Positions 1 to 12,383 of a stretch of DNA of 64,000 nt are shown one piece after another. The stretch is from positions 1,985,945-2,049,944 of the forward strand of contig OZ024852.1 of the NCBI GenBank assembly GCA_964017145.1, given 5' to 3'. A program made the translations under genes and the position numbers. The notes under the pieces are model-generated. The model had not been told where the DNA came from and made no database searches. It saw nothing but the letters and a program-made list of their open reading frames with translations. Every line of letters starts with the position of its first letter. Within the stretch, counting starts at the first letter, position 1. Source of the stretch: Agrocybe praecox. Taxonomy: Eukaryota; Basidiomycota; Agaricomycetes; Agaricales; Agrocybaceae.

Positions 1-262
1 ATCAAGACAATCACGCTCGTCTCCGATGAATACAAGAGGCAGGATGTCGGTATCAAGGCCGTTGTCGGCAAAATTGGCACTGCCTATTCGACTGTTGGGG
101 TGAGTCTTACAAAATGAGAAAATGATGAGCTATCAATTCTAATGATCTTGGTTTTAGCTCGCGGATGAATGGTCAGCCAAGGAAACCTTGTTCGCCGAAG
201 CCGTCAAGACTGACGAAGACCACTTGACCATGATGAGGAAAAGACTTAGTCTCGGTGATTAG
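1..262 (+). CDS. C-terminal end of a helical protein of unknown function (partial, tandem copy 1)
   Basis: The window opens inside an exon in frame 1. A GTGAGT donor follows about base 100 and a TTTTAG acceptor about base 158. The last exon ends with TAG at 260-262. The visible tail contains SDEYKRQD, then VGKIGTAYST, then EWSAKETLF and DEDHLT. The same blocks occur, in the same order and with the same intron position, at the end of the next gene (1342-3108), so the two are tandem paralogues. No catalytic motif is visible and I do not recognise the family. The start lies outside the window. Confidence 0.7.
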
Positions 263-1341
263 TTGCGACTAGTGTTGCGACGAATTTGTATGTGTATGCT
301 TGTATCCATGGACGCATCTCGCTTGGGCTCGACCTCATTTTCCCCTTCACTTTCGGCCTGTGGTTTCATTTCCTGCTTTACCTTCTTGACGAAGCAATCA
401 TCCCTATTACATTTTCCTTTTTTTACATTTACCAAACCATACCTCAGCCTTACTGCATCCTATTTTCTCAGCTTGTTTCTACTCCCCAACGATCCCTTGG
501 CTCTTATTCCTTTTTCTTGTAACAACGGCATTGCTTTAACGTACTCTGTGTATTGCCGCAGAGGCCCCTAAGCACTTCGTTTTTTTTGTTTTTTTGTTTT
601 TGTTTTTTTGGCTTGCAGTGAGTTTCCGATGATAAATTGCTAATGAACGCGCGGTTGCCCTAAATACGATCATGACTTGACGGAGTATACCAATTCACTG
701 TCTGACATGGACGGTAGTAAAATTGGCCCGATTTCTAGGGTCTCGCAAAGTAATGTCGCCGCAGAGTCGCATGCACTGGTATCGGCAAATGCCGCAGAGT
801 CAGACTCTTTTCATAACTCGTTACTCCCAGCGTTTAATACCGCCCGTGCTCAGCGATTTACAGACCACGAATCAAGATATCGCTATTTGAACTCCAAGCT
901 AGTGTCGATCATCGATAACAAAAGCTGTACATTGCCTCGTTGTATCCTGCAAGAAAGAACCTCAAACCTGACGTGACTATTCACTATTATCACACACGCG
1001 TGTCGTTCTGAGCCATTCACATCAAAGACACTGATGATGTGCTGGAGGGACCCAAAACATTCACTTGATCTCGATTTCCTTGCCCCACTACTAGGAGAGC
1101 CGTATTGCCTTGAGACCGTGCTTGGTGCTTCGAGGACCGGGCCTGCTACCTTAATCCATTCATCCTTTATCTCAATCCTCCTTGACGCACTTGACTAGTG
1201 CTAGAATCCCTTCGGTGACTGTGGTAGAGGACTTGCCACGACAGCGCTGGCTCGTAATCATCGAACTCGCTCTTTCCATTGAGCCGTTTAGTTTTCTAAC
1301 CTTCACTTCCGCATATTCGGGAACCTGCGTCTCCAAAAGTT
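263..1341. other. Intergenic region between the tandem paralogues
   Basis: About 1.08 kb without a supported gene. It should hold the 3' end signals of copy 1 and the promoter of copy 2. A T-rich simple tract with G interruptions lies at about 574-611. Open frames here (for example 677-976) lack a recognisable product, splice structure or family resemblance and look like chance. Confidence 0.6.
574..611 (+). repeat. Poly-T/TG low-complexity tract
   Basis: A run of T blocks of five to eight bases separated by single G bases, directly downstream of the first tandem gene. It is seen directly in the sequence. It may belong to a 3' processing region, but nothing decides this. Confidence 0.7.
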
Positions 1342-3108
1342 ATGTCTTATCCAACAGACAGCGTCGATATCTCCGTTACTGCGCAACTCGAAAGAATCGC
1401 GGATGCGTCTCCTGCTACCGTCCTGATCAGAGTTCTTTTGCATCATATTGTTCTTTATAACGTCGCTCAATTCATCCGCAATGCTCAGTCATGGAATCAA
1501 ATCTATTATAAATCTCGACTAATTTACGACGCTATCCAGGAGCTGGTCGAACAAGTCGGCAATGCTAATGAGACAGCGGATATTATGGAAATATGGGGGA
1601 AATTCCAATTATATACGGTTGCCATCATACGTCTGGAGAAGTAGGTCGGTGTGAATTTCCACCTCGACTCGTTATTGATGTCCTTCTGTCTGAACAAGGA
1701 TCTTGCTCAACTTTTACTACCGTCATCGGCTATATGATCAACAGCAGCTTCTCCCCCCTACTGATGGTATTGAATTAACCATTATCTACATCGAAACATG
1801 GAAGGACGATAGAAAAGAACTTGAAGAAACCTTTGCGGAATTCAATACTCGTCAATACTTTTTAGTTCGTTCTTTTTACCCATTACCTCTGTGAATCTGT
1901 CACAAACATGCTTATGGACTGCGTTTCAGGATCTCTCGGATTCTCTGCGGAAGAAACTCGACGACGACCCCAAGATCCACAGGATTTCAGACGATTTGCA
2001 AACGCTGAAGGCCTTGGTCGATTTTTTCACCAATCTGACGCTCACGGATGAGGATTTGATTACAAGGTGACGATTAACTTCAAAAGAACAATGCAGAGTT
2101 GCTTAATTGACCCCATCAGTCGACACAAGGAGCAGGTCACTGCTGTAAAGACGTCTCTTGACGTAATAATAAAGAAAATATCGCATATTCCCACTGCGCT
2201 GGTGCGTCATCCCTATCCTATGCACATTTACTTCACGTTCGTGTAGTAGCTTACCAACTATTAACCGTAGAAAACGGACGAAGTTGTGATGCAAATTGTC
2301 TTGCTCATCTATATTCCATTCGCCTATCTATCCGTTCAAACGACCTCTTCAGACTGGAGGGATCACTTCACGAGTACTCAAATCTGGGTAGCTTTAAAAG
2401 AGTGAGTAGTCATAAAAAGCATCATACATCCTATCTATGTTGACGCTTTGCGGTTCAGCCTAGCAGAGCATACCGAAGACCACCTTCAACCTAATGGCAT
2501 TGCCAAGGTCGCTGATCTAGAAAAGGAACGGGATGGGTTCATCATTCTCCTGCTCAAACTCAGTACTGCCGACAATGGCAAATATATTGTGCGTCTTCTC
2601 AAACTAGTAGCTCACATCCGGGGACCTCTTCGAGCACGCAGTGTAGAGTTGGTCAAAATGATGTTCGTCATCAATAACTATGTCAACAAGGAGACAAACC
2701 AACGTTTCCTTCACCATTATCGTAGTGATCTCAAGAAGTAGTCGAAAATTTATACGTTCAAAACAAGTTGGCTGACATTTGTTTCCAGGCTTTTCAAAGA
2801 ATCGATAACTACCCTGGAGGGTATCAAAGCGGCAGTCACTGATATCAAGAGAATCACCCTCGTCGCAGACGAATATAAGAAACAAGAAACCAATCTCAAG
2901 GCCCTCCTTGGAAAAGTAGCCTCGATATACTCACTAACTGGGGTACGTTTCTTCTCTCAACCCGATTGTAGGGAATGTATGAATCATCGACTCTGATTAG
3001 CTCGGGGATCAATGGTCCGCCAAAGAAGACCTGTTTAACGCAGCAACAGTAATCGACGAAGATCACTTGACTTCGTTAAGAGAGCGACTCGGATTGAACC
3101 CTGTGTAA
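1342..3108 (+). CDS. Helical protein of unknown function, tandem copy 2
   Basis: Start ATG at 1342 (MSYPTDSVDISVTAQLE). Exons are joined by short introns near 1641-1698, 1850-1930, 2067-2119, 2200-2271, 2389-2458, 2741-2788 and 2944-3000. TAA is at 3106-3108. The product is roughly 380 residues, polar and apparently all-helical. One hydrophobic stretch (VVMQIVLLIYIPFAYLSV, near 2285-2335) interrupts it. The final two exons match the end of the preceding partial gene (DEYKKQ, then LGDQWSAKEDLF, then DEDHLTSLRERL). I do not recognise the family. A long helical protein with a single central hydrophobic hairpin could be membrane-active, but that is only a structural guess. Exon borders in the middle are less certain than the ends. 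Confidence 0.6.
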
Positions 3109-3748
3109 TACATATAAACTTGCATGGATTCTCATTTCTTCCGTGTCATTCAATTCACACTGGCCTAGAACTACTTTTGACTTCCACAAATAGTAATTAC
3201 TACTTCATATAGATAGCCAGTATGACGTCATCAATCAGGCAGTAGTATTGCGATAGACAACCATAACCCCCAACGAACATAACGCAGGTCCTCCATTATA
3301 AGTCAGGCTTTCTTTTTCTCTGATTGTAATATAACGAGAATCCAAAATTTGCCCCCTGGGGTGAAAGGGGAAAATTCCCTATTTGAAACCGAGTTTTGGA
3401 AGTAAGTACGTTATGAAGACCTCCTGAGCAGTTACTTATGTATGAGATGCAAGCACACAAGGGAATAGATCTCACCGAGTTCTATCTAAGTATCTCGACT
3501 GAATATCTCGAGGAGGGATTGAAGACTGCGAACAAGACGTTCAAGTGCGACAGATCGTGTGTACTTCCATGTAACCATAAATTATCAATGTTCCGAGTCT
3601 CATGTACCCACAAAGCCCAAATTTTTCTTTCTAGCGACCGGAAACTTCAAAGTTTGAATTTGATTGGCGTTGATCACTCTGGTTGACCGTGGGAATATAT
3701 TCTGTTGACCTCTCTCCCGCCCTCTCTCACCACGAATCTGCACTGAAT
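3109..3748. other. Intergenic region before COX23
   Basis: About 640 bases with no supported gene. It contains a perfect TGACGTCA palindrome (CREB/ATF-type bZIP site) at 3223-3230. An open frame at 3438-3686 has no recognisable features and is not called. Confidence 0.5.
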
Positions 3749-4177
3749 ATGTCCAACAAGCCGGAGTCTATACCCAAGCCAGAGGACAATGTGAAACCAC
3801 TGGATTATAAAGAACAGTTCTCTGTAGGCATATCAATTCTGTTATTTGACAAATAGTTCGACAGGTTCATCACGTCTAGGGCCGGACAATCAGCTCCAAA
3901 TTCATCGAGTCAGTATCACTCCGAGTGTATGCCGACCGTATCCCATAACCTCTTTTCCTTCCTATAGCCCCTGCTCAGCAGCATCCAAAGCTTCAATGGA
4001 CTGCTTAAACCGTAACGACTATAACAGAGATGCATGTCTGGAGTATTTTCAGGCGTACAGGGATTGCAAGAACTCTTGGGTGAGCATCTAAACAGATTGC
4101 CGTTGTCCTTCTCGCTAACTCTAATATAGATTCAACAGAGAAAATCTGACAGGCGAGCGGGAAAGCCTACTGCATAG
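3749..4177 (+). CDS. COX23: Cox23, twin CX9C mitochondrial intermembrane-space protein
   Basis: ATG at 3749 (MSNKPESIPKPE). Three introns are needed. The first is about 56 nt and ends at CGTCTAG, the second runs from GTCAGT to CCTATAG, and the third from GTGAGC to AATATAG. This leaves a very small second exon encoding GRTISSKFI. Joined, the central part reads SKFIDPCSAASKASMDC and then CLEYFQAYRDCKNSW, a textbook pair of CX9C motifs. It ends RRAGKPTA with TAG at 4175-4177, about 87 residues. Family knowledge: Cox23 is imported by the Mia40 disulfide relay and is needed to assemble cytochrome c oxidase, together with copper-handling Cox17. It converges on the amidase gene, 136 bp away. Confidence 0.9.
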
Positions 4178-4313
4178 TGTTCTTCCGAACCTGGAATGCC
4201 AGAAGTCAATTACCTCAGTATGTGTGTATAGTATTTGCCGGAAATGCGGAACCATGACATTATGTTATATATGTAAAACGGGGTATCTTTTGTCCAAATA
4301 TCATCCAGATGTC

Positions 4314-6826
4314 CTAAGCAGTTTTCATGTAGGCATCCCATGCTCCGGGTCCAAAGCCTCTTTCTTTTCCAAGTGCCCTGTCAACTATGTCCATTATACC
4401 CAGTATTTTCTCCTCGTCCCATTTCTTCCCGACGATCTGGATATTGATGGGCATCCCTTTGGATGCCTTGGGGTTGTACAGTGGCTGCTTGCCTCTGTAC
4501 ACTCCGGATTCTATTAGGAGAGAACCATGTCCAGGTCCTTTTTCCCATGCTGCGTCGATCTGGTCTCTCTCTGGATCCACTCTTGTCACTGGAAGACATC
4601 CGACTGGCATGTCCAACACGTTGTAGAGAAGGGTGGCTGTTGCCAACACAGAGAAATTATCGCATCCACTATTGTGTAAAAAAAAAATTTGGTCGTTTCT
4701 TACGTATGTAATTTTGACTCTTACCCATGAGGAAGTTGTGGCACCGCTTGAACAGGCGCAATAATACTGTCAAACCCATACTTTTCCCAAACCTGGACAA
4801 GGTAATCGGGTTAGTAGGGGACGATTAACATCATCAGTATCAATACCGATCCATGTCACGTACTTCGTCATAAAACCTTTGTATATAATCTTCTTTCTGT
4901 GCATTGAGTTTCCAGTAATCGGTGACTGTCTTAGCTCTGGTTACCCTCATGGTATCCGCAAACATTTTATCGCCCGTAAAGGTCTCCACGGCCCACGTAA
5001 CGAGAGAGCGGATTATTGCTGTATGGCGGTCAGCCTACCCGCTTCTAGAAGCATACGCAGTATCGCTTACAGGGAAGTTGTGGCCCCAAAGTCACCAAAA
5101 ATAGTGAATTGTCCTATGCACACAACATTATTGTCATGAGCGAAGTTGCGACATTTCGTATACCTACCTTCTTGTCGGGTCCGAGATGGCTGAGCATAGT
5201 CTTATAACCGTCTGCCGAGGTAATAGCCGCGAAGAGGTTTGTTGGAATGTGGGCTGTCGAAACGTCATAACTCAGAACTACGAAGAAACGACAAAGGTAA
5301 GGAAAGAGAACATACAGTCTGGCACTTCAAATTCTACACACTCGTGCCCAGCTCGACGAAGGGCTTCCACGGTCTCAAGTACTGCTCTTGTGCATGCAGG
5401 AGATGCTTTGATATAGTTATCTATGGTCAGAAGCTGAGAATTACCTATGAAATTATAATGGTGATGATAATTGCAACTCACCCGAAGTGTAGTAGCCGAA
5501 CTTGAGTTTTGGCTTCAATTCTACTTCACGGAATGGGATCGGAGGAATAGAAAGTTTTCTGCCCGGGACACCAAAAAGCACTCGAGAAATCAATTCAAGA
5601 TCCTCAACAGACCTTTATTTTGTAAGAGGGATTAACGCTGGATTTGTAACTTGTATGTATATAAAGTCAACTTACCGTCCCATAGGTCCAGCTACAGTCA
5701 CGATACCATCAAAACCAGGTACCGGTCCTGCCAAAATTCGAGTAAGAAAGAAATTCTTTAGACTTGGCCATGTAGAAATATAGCACCTTTAGCGCCCAGA
5801 TACGAGATTCTGCCGCCAGCAGGCTTCAACGAATAGATGCCACAATAAGCTGTAGGGATGCGCAAACTTCCACCAATATCTGTGCCGATGCCTGCAGCAG
5901 ACCCGTCCATGGCCAGAAGAGCAGCTTCACCCCCTGAACTGCCCCCACAAGTGTATTTGTCGTTATAGGGATTTGTGGTTCTTCCCCACAAAGGATTGGA
6001 GCATTCAAAAGCAAACATCGTTTGAGGAATATTAGTCTTCACGAATGGAATAGCACCTGCGTCGAGTAAATATTGCACGAGCTAGATAAGAAAAATGCAA
6101 ATTCAGGATGTTAGAATTTAATAATGATACGAAAGTGTTTCCTGAATCCTGACGAACGTACATCAGCATTTCTCGTGGCTGGTTTGTTTGCCCACTGAGT
6201 AAAACCAACAGAGGCATCAACACCGACAATTTCGACTGAAGCAGTAACAGTGAAAGATGAGTAACAGGTAAAACATGAGAACACACGGATGCATACATTG
6301 ATCTTTGATGCTAACCTAAGAGATAAAAAATGAAAGTTAATTCACTGTCTCGGCGGCAAAAGAACAGCGCTCAGAATACGAACAGGGACACCATGAAGCG
6401 GGCCCTTGAGTTGCTTCGTTGTAGCGAACCCGGCATCCAGTTCACTTGCTCTCTGTCTAGCGGATTCAAACATCACTAATTTAACATAAGTGTAACTCAG
6501 ATAAACGACAACAGCTCCTCATGAATTTGCAATACCTTCAGTGAGACAATTTGTTTTCGAATGAGCATAAGCTGCGCGAGCAATATATGCTTCGAGCACT
6601 TCTGTAGCCGTCCATTCGCCTTTCTCGATACGGTTTACAATCTCTTTCGCTGTGTTTGAGGAGTAAATAAGTGATGCATACAAGTTGGGAACTACTTCGC
6701 ACCTGTTGCTTTTAAGAATGGTGATCCTGTTTGTACTTGAAGAGTGCTTTCATTGGCCAATGCTTGAGCACGTTGGTCTCGTTTCGCGTCGATGACGGCA
6801 GTGTTAGAGGAAGAAAATGGCCACAT
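4314..6826 (-). CDS. Amidase (amidase-signature serine hydrolase)
   Basis: Minus strand, ATG at 6826 (MWPFSSSNTAVIDAKR), TAG at 4314, many short introns, roughly 580 residues. The Ser-cisSer-Lys triad of the amidase-signature family can be traced. The lysine is in GVPVSIKDQ (spliced near 6320-6390). The cis-serine is in CGGSSGGEAA (about 5929-5950). The nucleophile serine is in GTDIGGSLR (about 5866-5886). The C-terminus contains MPINIQIVGKKWDEE, typical of fungal acetamidase and fatty-acid-amide-hydrolase-like enzymes. The reaction is hydrolysis of a carboxamide to acid plus ammonia or amine. The substrate cannot be read from sequence. No signal peptide is visible, so it is probably cytosolic. 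It is not the GatA tRNA amidotransferase type by its N-terminus. Confidence 0.88.
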
Positions 6827-7084
6827 TTTTGGACAAAAGTGCTATGCAGCAACCAGGAGTTAAAAGGGAACGGTTGAGTACCCGTGCCGGAAAGTTCAAG
6901 TAAAGGGTTGATATATGTATGACACCGAAATCAGATGTCGCTGACTGACCCCTTTTTAGTATATACTTTCCTCACACACTTTCCTCAAAAGAGACAACAG
7001 AAAGCATTAATAATAGCATTTAGGAAAAGTGCCTACAGCATAGACAAAGATATTTATAACACATAGGTACCATTGCGTGCGTAT

Positions 7085-9281
<2,197 letters not shown>

Positions 9282-9455
9282 TTTTGCTGTTCCCGGTTTT
9301 TGTAAGTGAGTGTTCGAGGGTAACCAGTCTTTTCAAACTCCGCGCACTTCCAAAGGGCAGAACACCCGTACGCGGTACCTGTGCTCATTGTCCAAACCTC
9401 ACTTCAAAGTTAAACGTTGACCAGCTACCTTCACGATCACCTACAACCTACCACG
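9282..9455. promoter_or_regulatory. Shared divergent promoter region of U2AF2 homologue and FIS1
   Basis: Only 174 bp separate the two divergent start codons, so both 5' UTRs and promoters must lie here or within the first exons. I see no convincing TATA box. Confidence 0.5.
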
Positions 9456-10145
9456 ATGCCCACAGAAGTTCCTTACGCCGCAGATGCTGAGATGTCTCTT
9501 ACTTATGATGAACTGGAGGTAACGTCCTCTGAACGATGATATCATGCCTTGCATCCTGAAATATCATCGCTTTCCGTCTAGGTCCTGCGATTACAGTACC
9601 AGAAGGAACTTGCGCAGGATCATGTTACCATTCAAACAAAATTTAACTATGCATGGGGTCTTGTCAAGAGTCCAGTGCATGAACACCAAGTAGAAGGCGT
9701 GAAGTTGCTGCAAGGTGAGTGTTTTTCGTGTAACTCCGTCGAAAGAATACTCATTTCGCTGTCATTCTATAGATATATATCGTCACGAACCTCTTAGGAG
9801 GCGTGAGTGCCTGTACTACCTAGCCCTCGGATACTACAAGATGGGCAACTTCGATGAAGCCTCGAAATTCAACTGTATTTGACCTTCTTAGTCGTCCCGC
9901 TGCCCAGTCTAATATCACATTACTAGCTCTTCTCATGGAGAAAGAACCCTCAAATCTACAAGCACAATCACTAGCCCAGCTAATTAATAAGGGTGCTGCC
10001 CGAGGCATGTATATGCCATTTTAAATCCATGACAGACTCTAACGTGCTCGAGTTAGATGGCTATATTGGCATGGCTCTTGTTGGTGGGGCTGCTGCCATT
10101 GGGACACTCGTCCTTGCAGGCCTGATACGGCGAGCTCGCAAATAA
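9456..10145 (+). CDS. FIS1: Fis1, mitochondrial outer-membrane fission adaptor
   Basis: ATG at 9456 ([12 protein letters not shown]), TAA at 10143-10145. Exons give a two-TPR helical bundle ([42 protein letters not shown]). The C-terminal membrane anchor is [20 protein letters not shown], followed by basic residues RRARK, the tail-anchor pattern. The protein is about 150 residues. Its last intron (10005-10056) appears to use a GC donor: only this splice gives the family sequence [14 protein letters not shown]. Fis1 recruits the dynamin Dnm1, through adaptors, to mitochondria and peroxisomes for division. Convergent with the M50B-like gene. Confidence 0.93.
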
Positions 10146-10660
10146 ATCTATACCGTCGTGACCTTTTCTGACTTCCATTTGGTGTGGGCATTGGAATATC
10201 TCTTCGCGTCGGACTATACTTCTCTCTTTCGCCATAACACCCATGCACTTCATTCTCTATGTTTTAACGGACGTCATAAACGATTCCTACAATAACTAAC
10301 GCATTGCCTCTATCATTATCGCTATGAAGTTACTAGCATCATAATACAAGAATTATGTCATGATCAACTGGATCCCTCTTCTCAACCTCTACTCCATGCT
10401 TGTGTATCTCGCAATGATTGTAAATAAATTTAATTAGAACATGGTGAAACAATCTACGATACGATACAATAAATTACGTGCAAGATAAGTAGGCTCAATA
10501 CAATGCGGCTGGTGTATACATGGGAATGAGCATGACGATAATAAAAGTCATGAAGCAACGTTTCCAAGGCGTGTCTAACATCTCTATCATAGATAGCTAG
10601 GTATTTAGTGTGGGTGACTGCGTTTTGTATGTGCTAGTCTCATGTGGGTAAAAATGAAGC
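10146..10660. other. Intergenic, converging 3' ends
   Basis: About 515 bases between the stop codons of FIS1 and the M50B-like gene. AT-rich with several AATAAA-like strings (for example near 10430-10475), fitting polyadenylation regions for both strands. No gene is seen. Confidence 0.5.
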
Positions 10661-12037
10661 TTAATAAAAGTACATCAGCTTGAAATTCCATCTTGGACCC
10701 AGGGCTTGATGCTTACCAGCTTGTTCGTCCATTTGGCTCCGAGTTATCTGCAATAATAGCTTTTGAGAGAACGTTGCGATCTCTTGAAACGATGGACGTA
10801 CCTTGAAAGCATAGATCCCCAGGACCGAAAATCCACCCAGGCATGCTATTTGGAAAATTATCCAAAATGCTGCCCAAACTACAAAGAAAATGTAAATGAG
10901 AATTTAATTTAGCAGAAACTTTAGCAGCACGGCAAGCATACCATGAGCGCTTATTCGAGGATATAAGATAGCGAACTGTGTTGCATCTGAATCGTTTGTT
11001 TTATGAAAGAATCTATCATCCGCGACGTCCCCTATTTAATTTTGTCAGACGATAATATTGAGAGATGTATGGACGAATAAAACTCACAAACGACGAAAAG
11101 GATGCTTTGAAAAGTTTAAGCATCGGTTATTGGTATAATAATCAGAAAAGACCTACTTCATGACGCCAATAAAAAGACAGTACCACCGGAGAGCTTGTCT
11201 AGTTCAATATGATTAAATGTATGTGTTAATAATCCGATGAACGAGGCTTACGCATGGTCCACAAACCAGAATCCAACCAGCAGAGCTTCGTAGCATATAG
11301 TCAGCAAGATAGTCCTTGAAAATCAATAATAAGAAACTAGTGGATACATCGGAAAAAGAGATTGACCCACAGTTTATCTCGCACAAGAACCAGAGGCATT
11401 ATTAATCCAACACCCAGCACAAAGCTCAAAACTTTGGCAACCAATGTGTCCCAGCCAGCCAGGACAAATGCCCCGCCAAAGAGTGTCGATCCGATATACC
11501 CTGCTGATAGTACAAATCCCGGACTACCTCCCTCTACAATAGTTGCACCTCCTACGTGTGGATCAATCGTGATTTTGAGGATACGGCCTCCCGATAGTAT
11601 GGCCTAATAATAACACGTTGGAGGGGGGAGGAGTTATATTAAACATCACTTGAACCACGAAGATAGATTACGCACAGCAGATATATGGCACAACTCGTGC
11701 CACCCTATAGTGAATAGTTTGAGAGGGTTGATGAGGTTGCGCACGACCGGGACATTCCAGAATCCAAAGATAATAACAGCCATTGCGACAATCTAAGGAA
11801 AATAGGGGTTCAGCCTCGCCGATTTTAAGAGAAAGGCATAGGACAAACGTACGACGTATAGTACGACAATCTGTGGAGTATGATATATAACACTTAGCAT
11901 ATATGCAAGATAACGACTGATAAAGTATGTCTATCTACCTGGTCGCTTGACGGTGTCAAAGGGCCTACGGTGGCGCCATCTAGAGACCCTGTTGGTAATG
12001 GAGGTGCGACGGGAGGCCTTGTAGGCAGGGTAGACAT
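10661..12037 (-). CDS. Peptidase M50B-like multi-pass membrane protein
   Basis: ATG at 12037 (MSTLPTRPPVAPPLP), stop TAA at 10661-10663, at least seven short introns. After a proline-rich N-terminus come several hydrophobic helices (IVAMAVIIFGFWNVPVV; GGAFVLAGWDTLVAKVL). The stretch GWHELCHISAV contains HELCH, the HExxH zinc-binding signature of M50 metalloproteases (near 11670-11720). The Peptidase_M50B-like family is common in fungi and bacteria and resembles site-2 proteases that cut inside membranes. The rest runs YIGSTLFGGAF and RDKLTILLTICYEALLVGF. The substrate is unknown. The last exon reading (GPRWNFKLMYFY) is a guess; a terminal intron is possible. Confidence 0.75.
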
Positions 12038-12383
12038 GAGTAACGGATGAGCGCTCGTTAGTTTTGCAAGCAGAGGTAGCTATGAGTAGTATGGGTGCAC
12101 TGTGTGTGTGAGCTGCCTTGTGAAGCTAAAGCCAGCCTTGCTCGAACAACTTCTGAGCGGCCTCGTTTCCCCGGCACGGTCCTGCAGAACGGAACCAAAT
12201 TATTCCACGTGACAAACGCGCCTCACACGTGCATTATACTCTTTCCCCATAGAGTCTTTTAAAGAGTCAGACACAACGCAAAAGTCCATCATGTTATACC
12301 ATAGTATTTAGCATAGTCGTATACATAAATGTCCAGCAAAATTCAAGTCATAGTTTACTAAATCATATCCAAAGTTCCGTACT
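12038..12383. other. Intergenic, 5' flank of M50B-like gene and 3' flank of RGD2-like gene
   Basis: About 345 bases. It should hold the M50B-like gene promoter (just above 12037) and the RhoGAP gene 3' UTR (just below 12384). No coding feature is seen. Confidence 0.5.

Noticed and set aside
677..976. Open frame of 99 codons between the tandem paralogues
   Set aside because: Starts at a non-ATG codon, shows no domain, no splice context and no similarity to its neighbours; likely chance.
3438..3686. Open frame of 82 codons before COX23
   Set aside because: No recognisable family, and it overlaps the likely COX23 promoter.
3825..3857. A 33-nt intron in COX23
   Set aside because: Using the acceptor at CGTCTAG instead gives a normal-length intron and restores the conserved SKFIDPC sequence.
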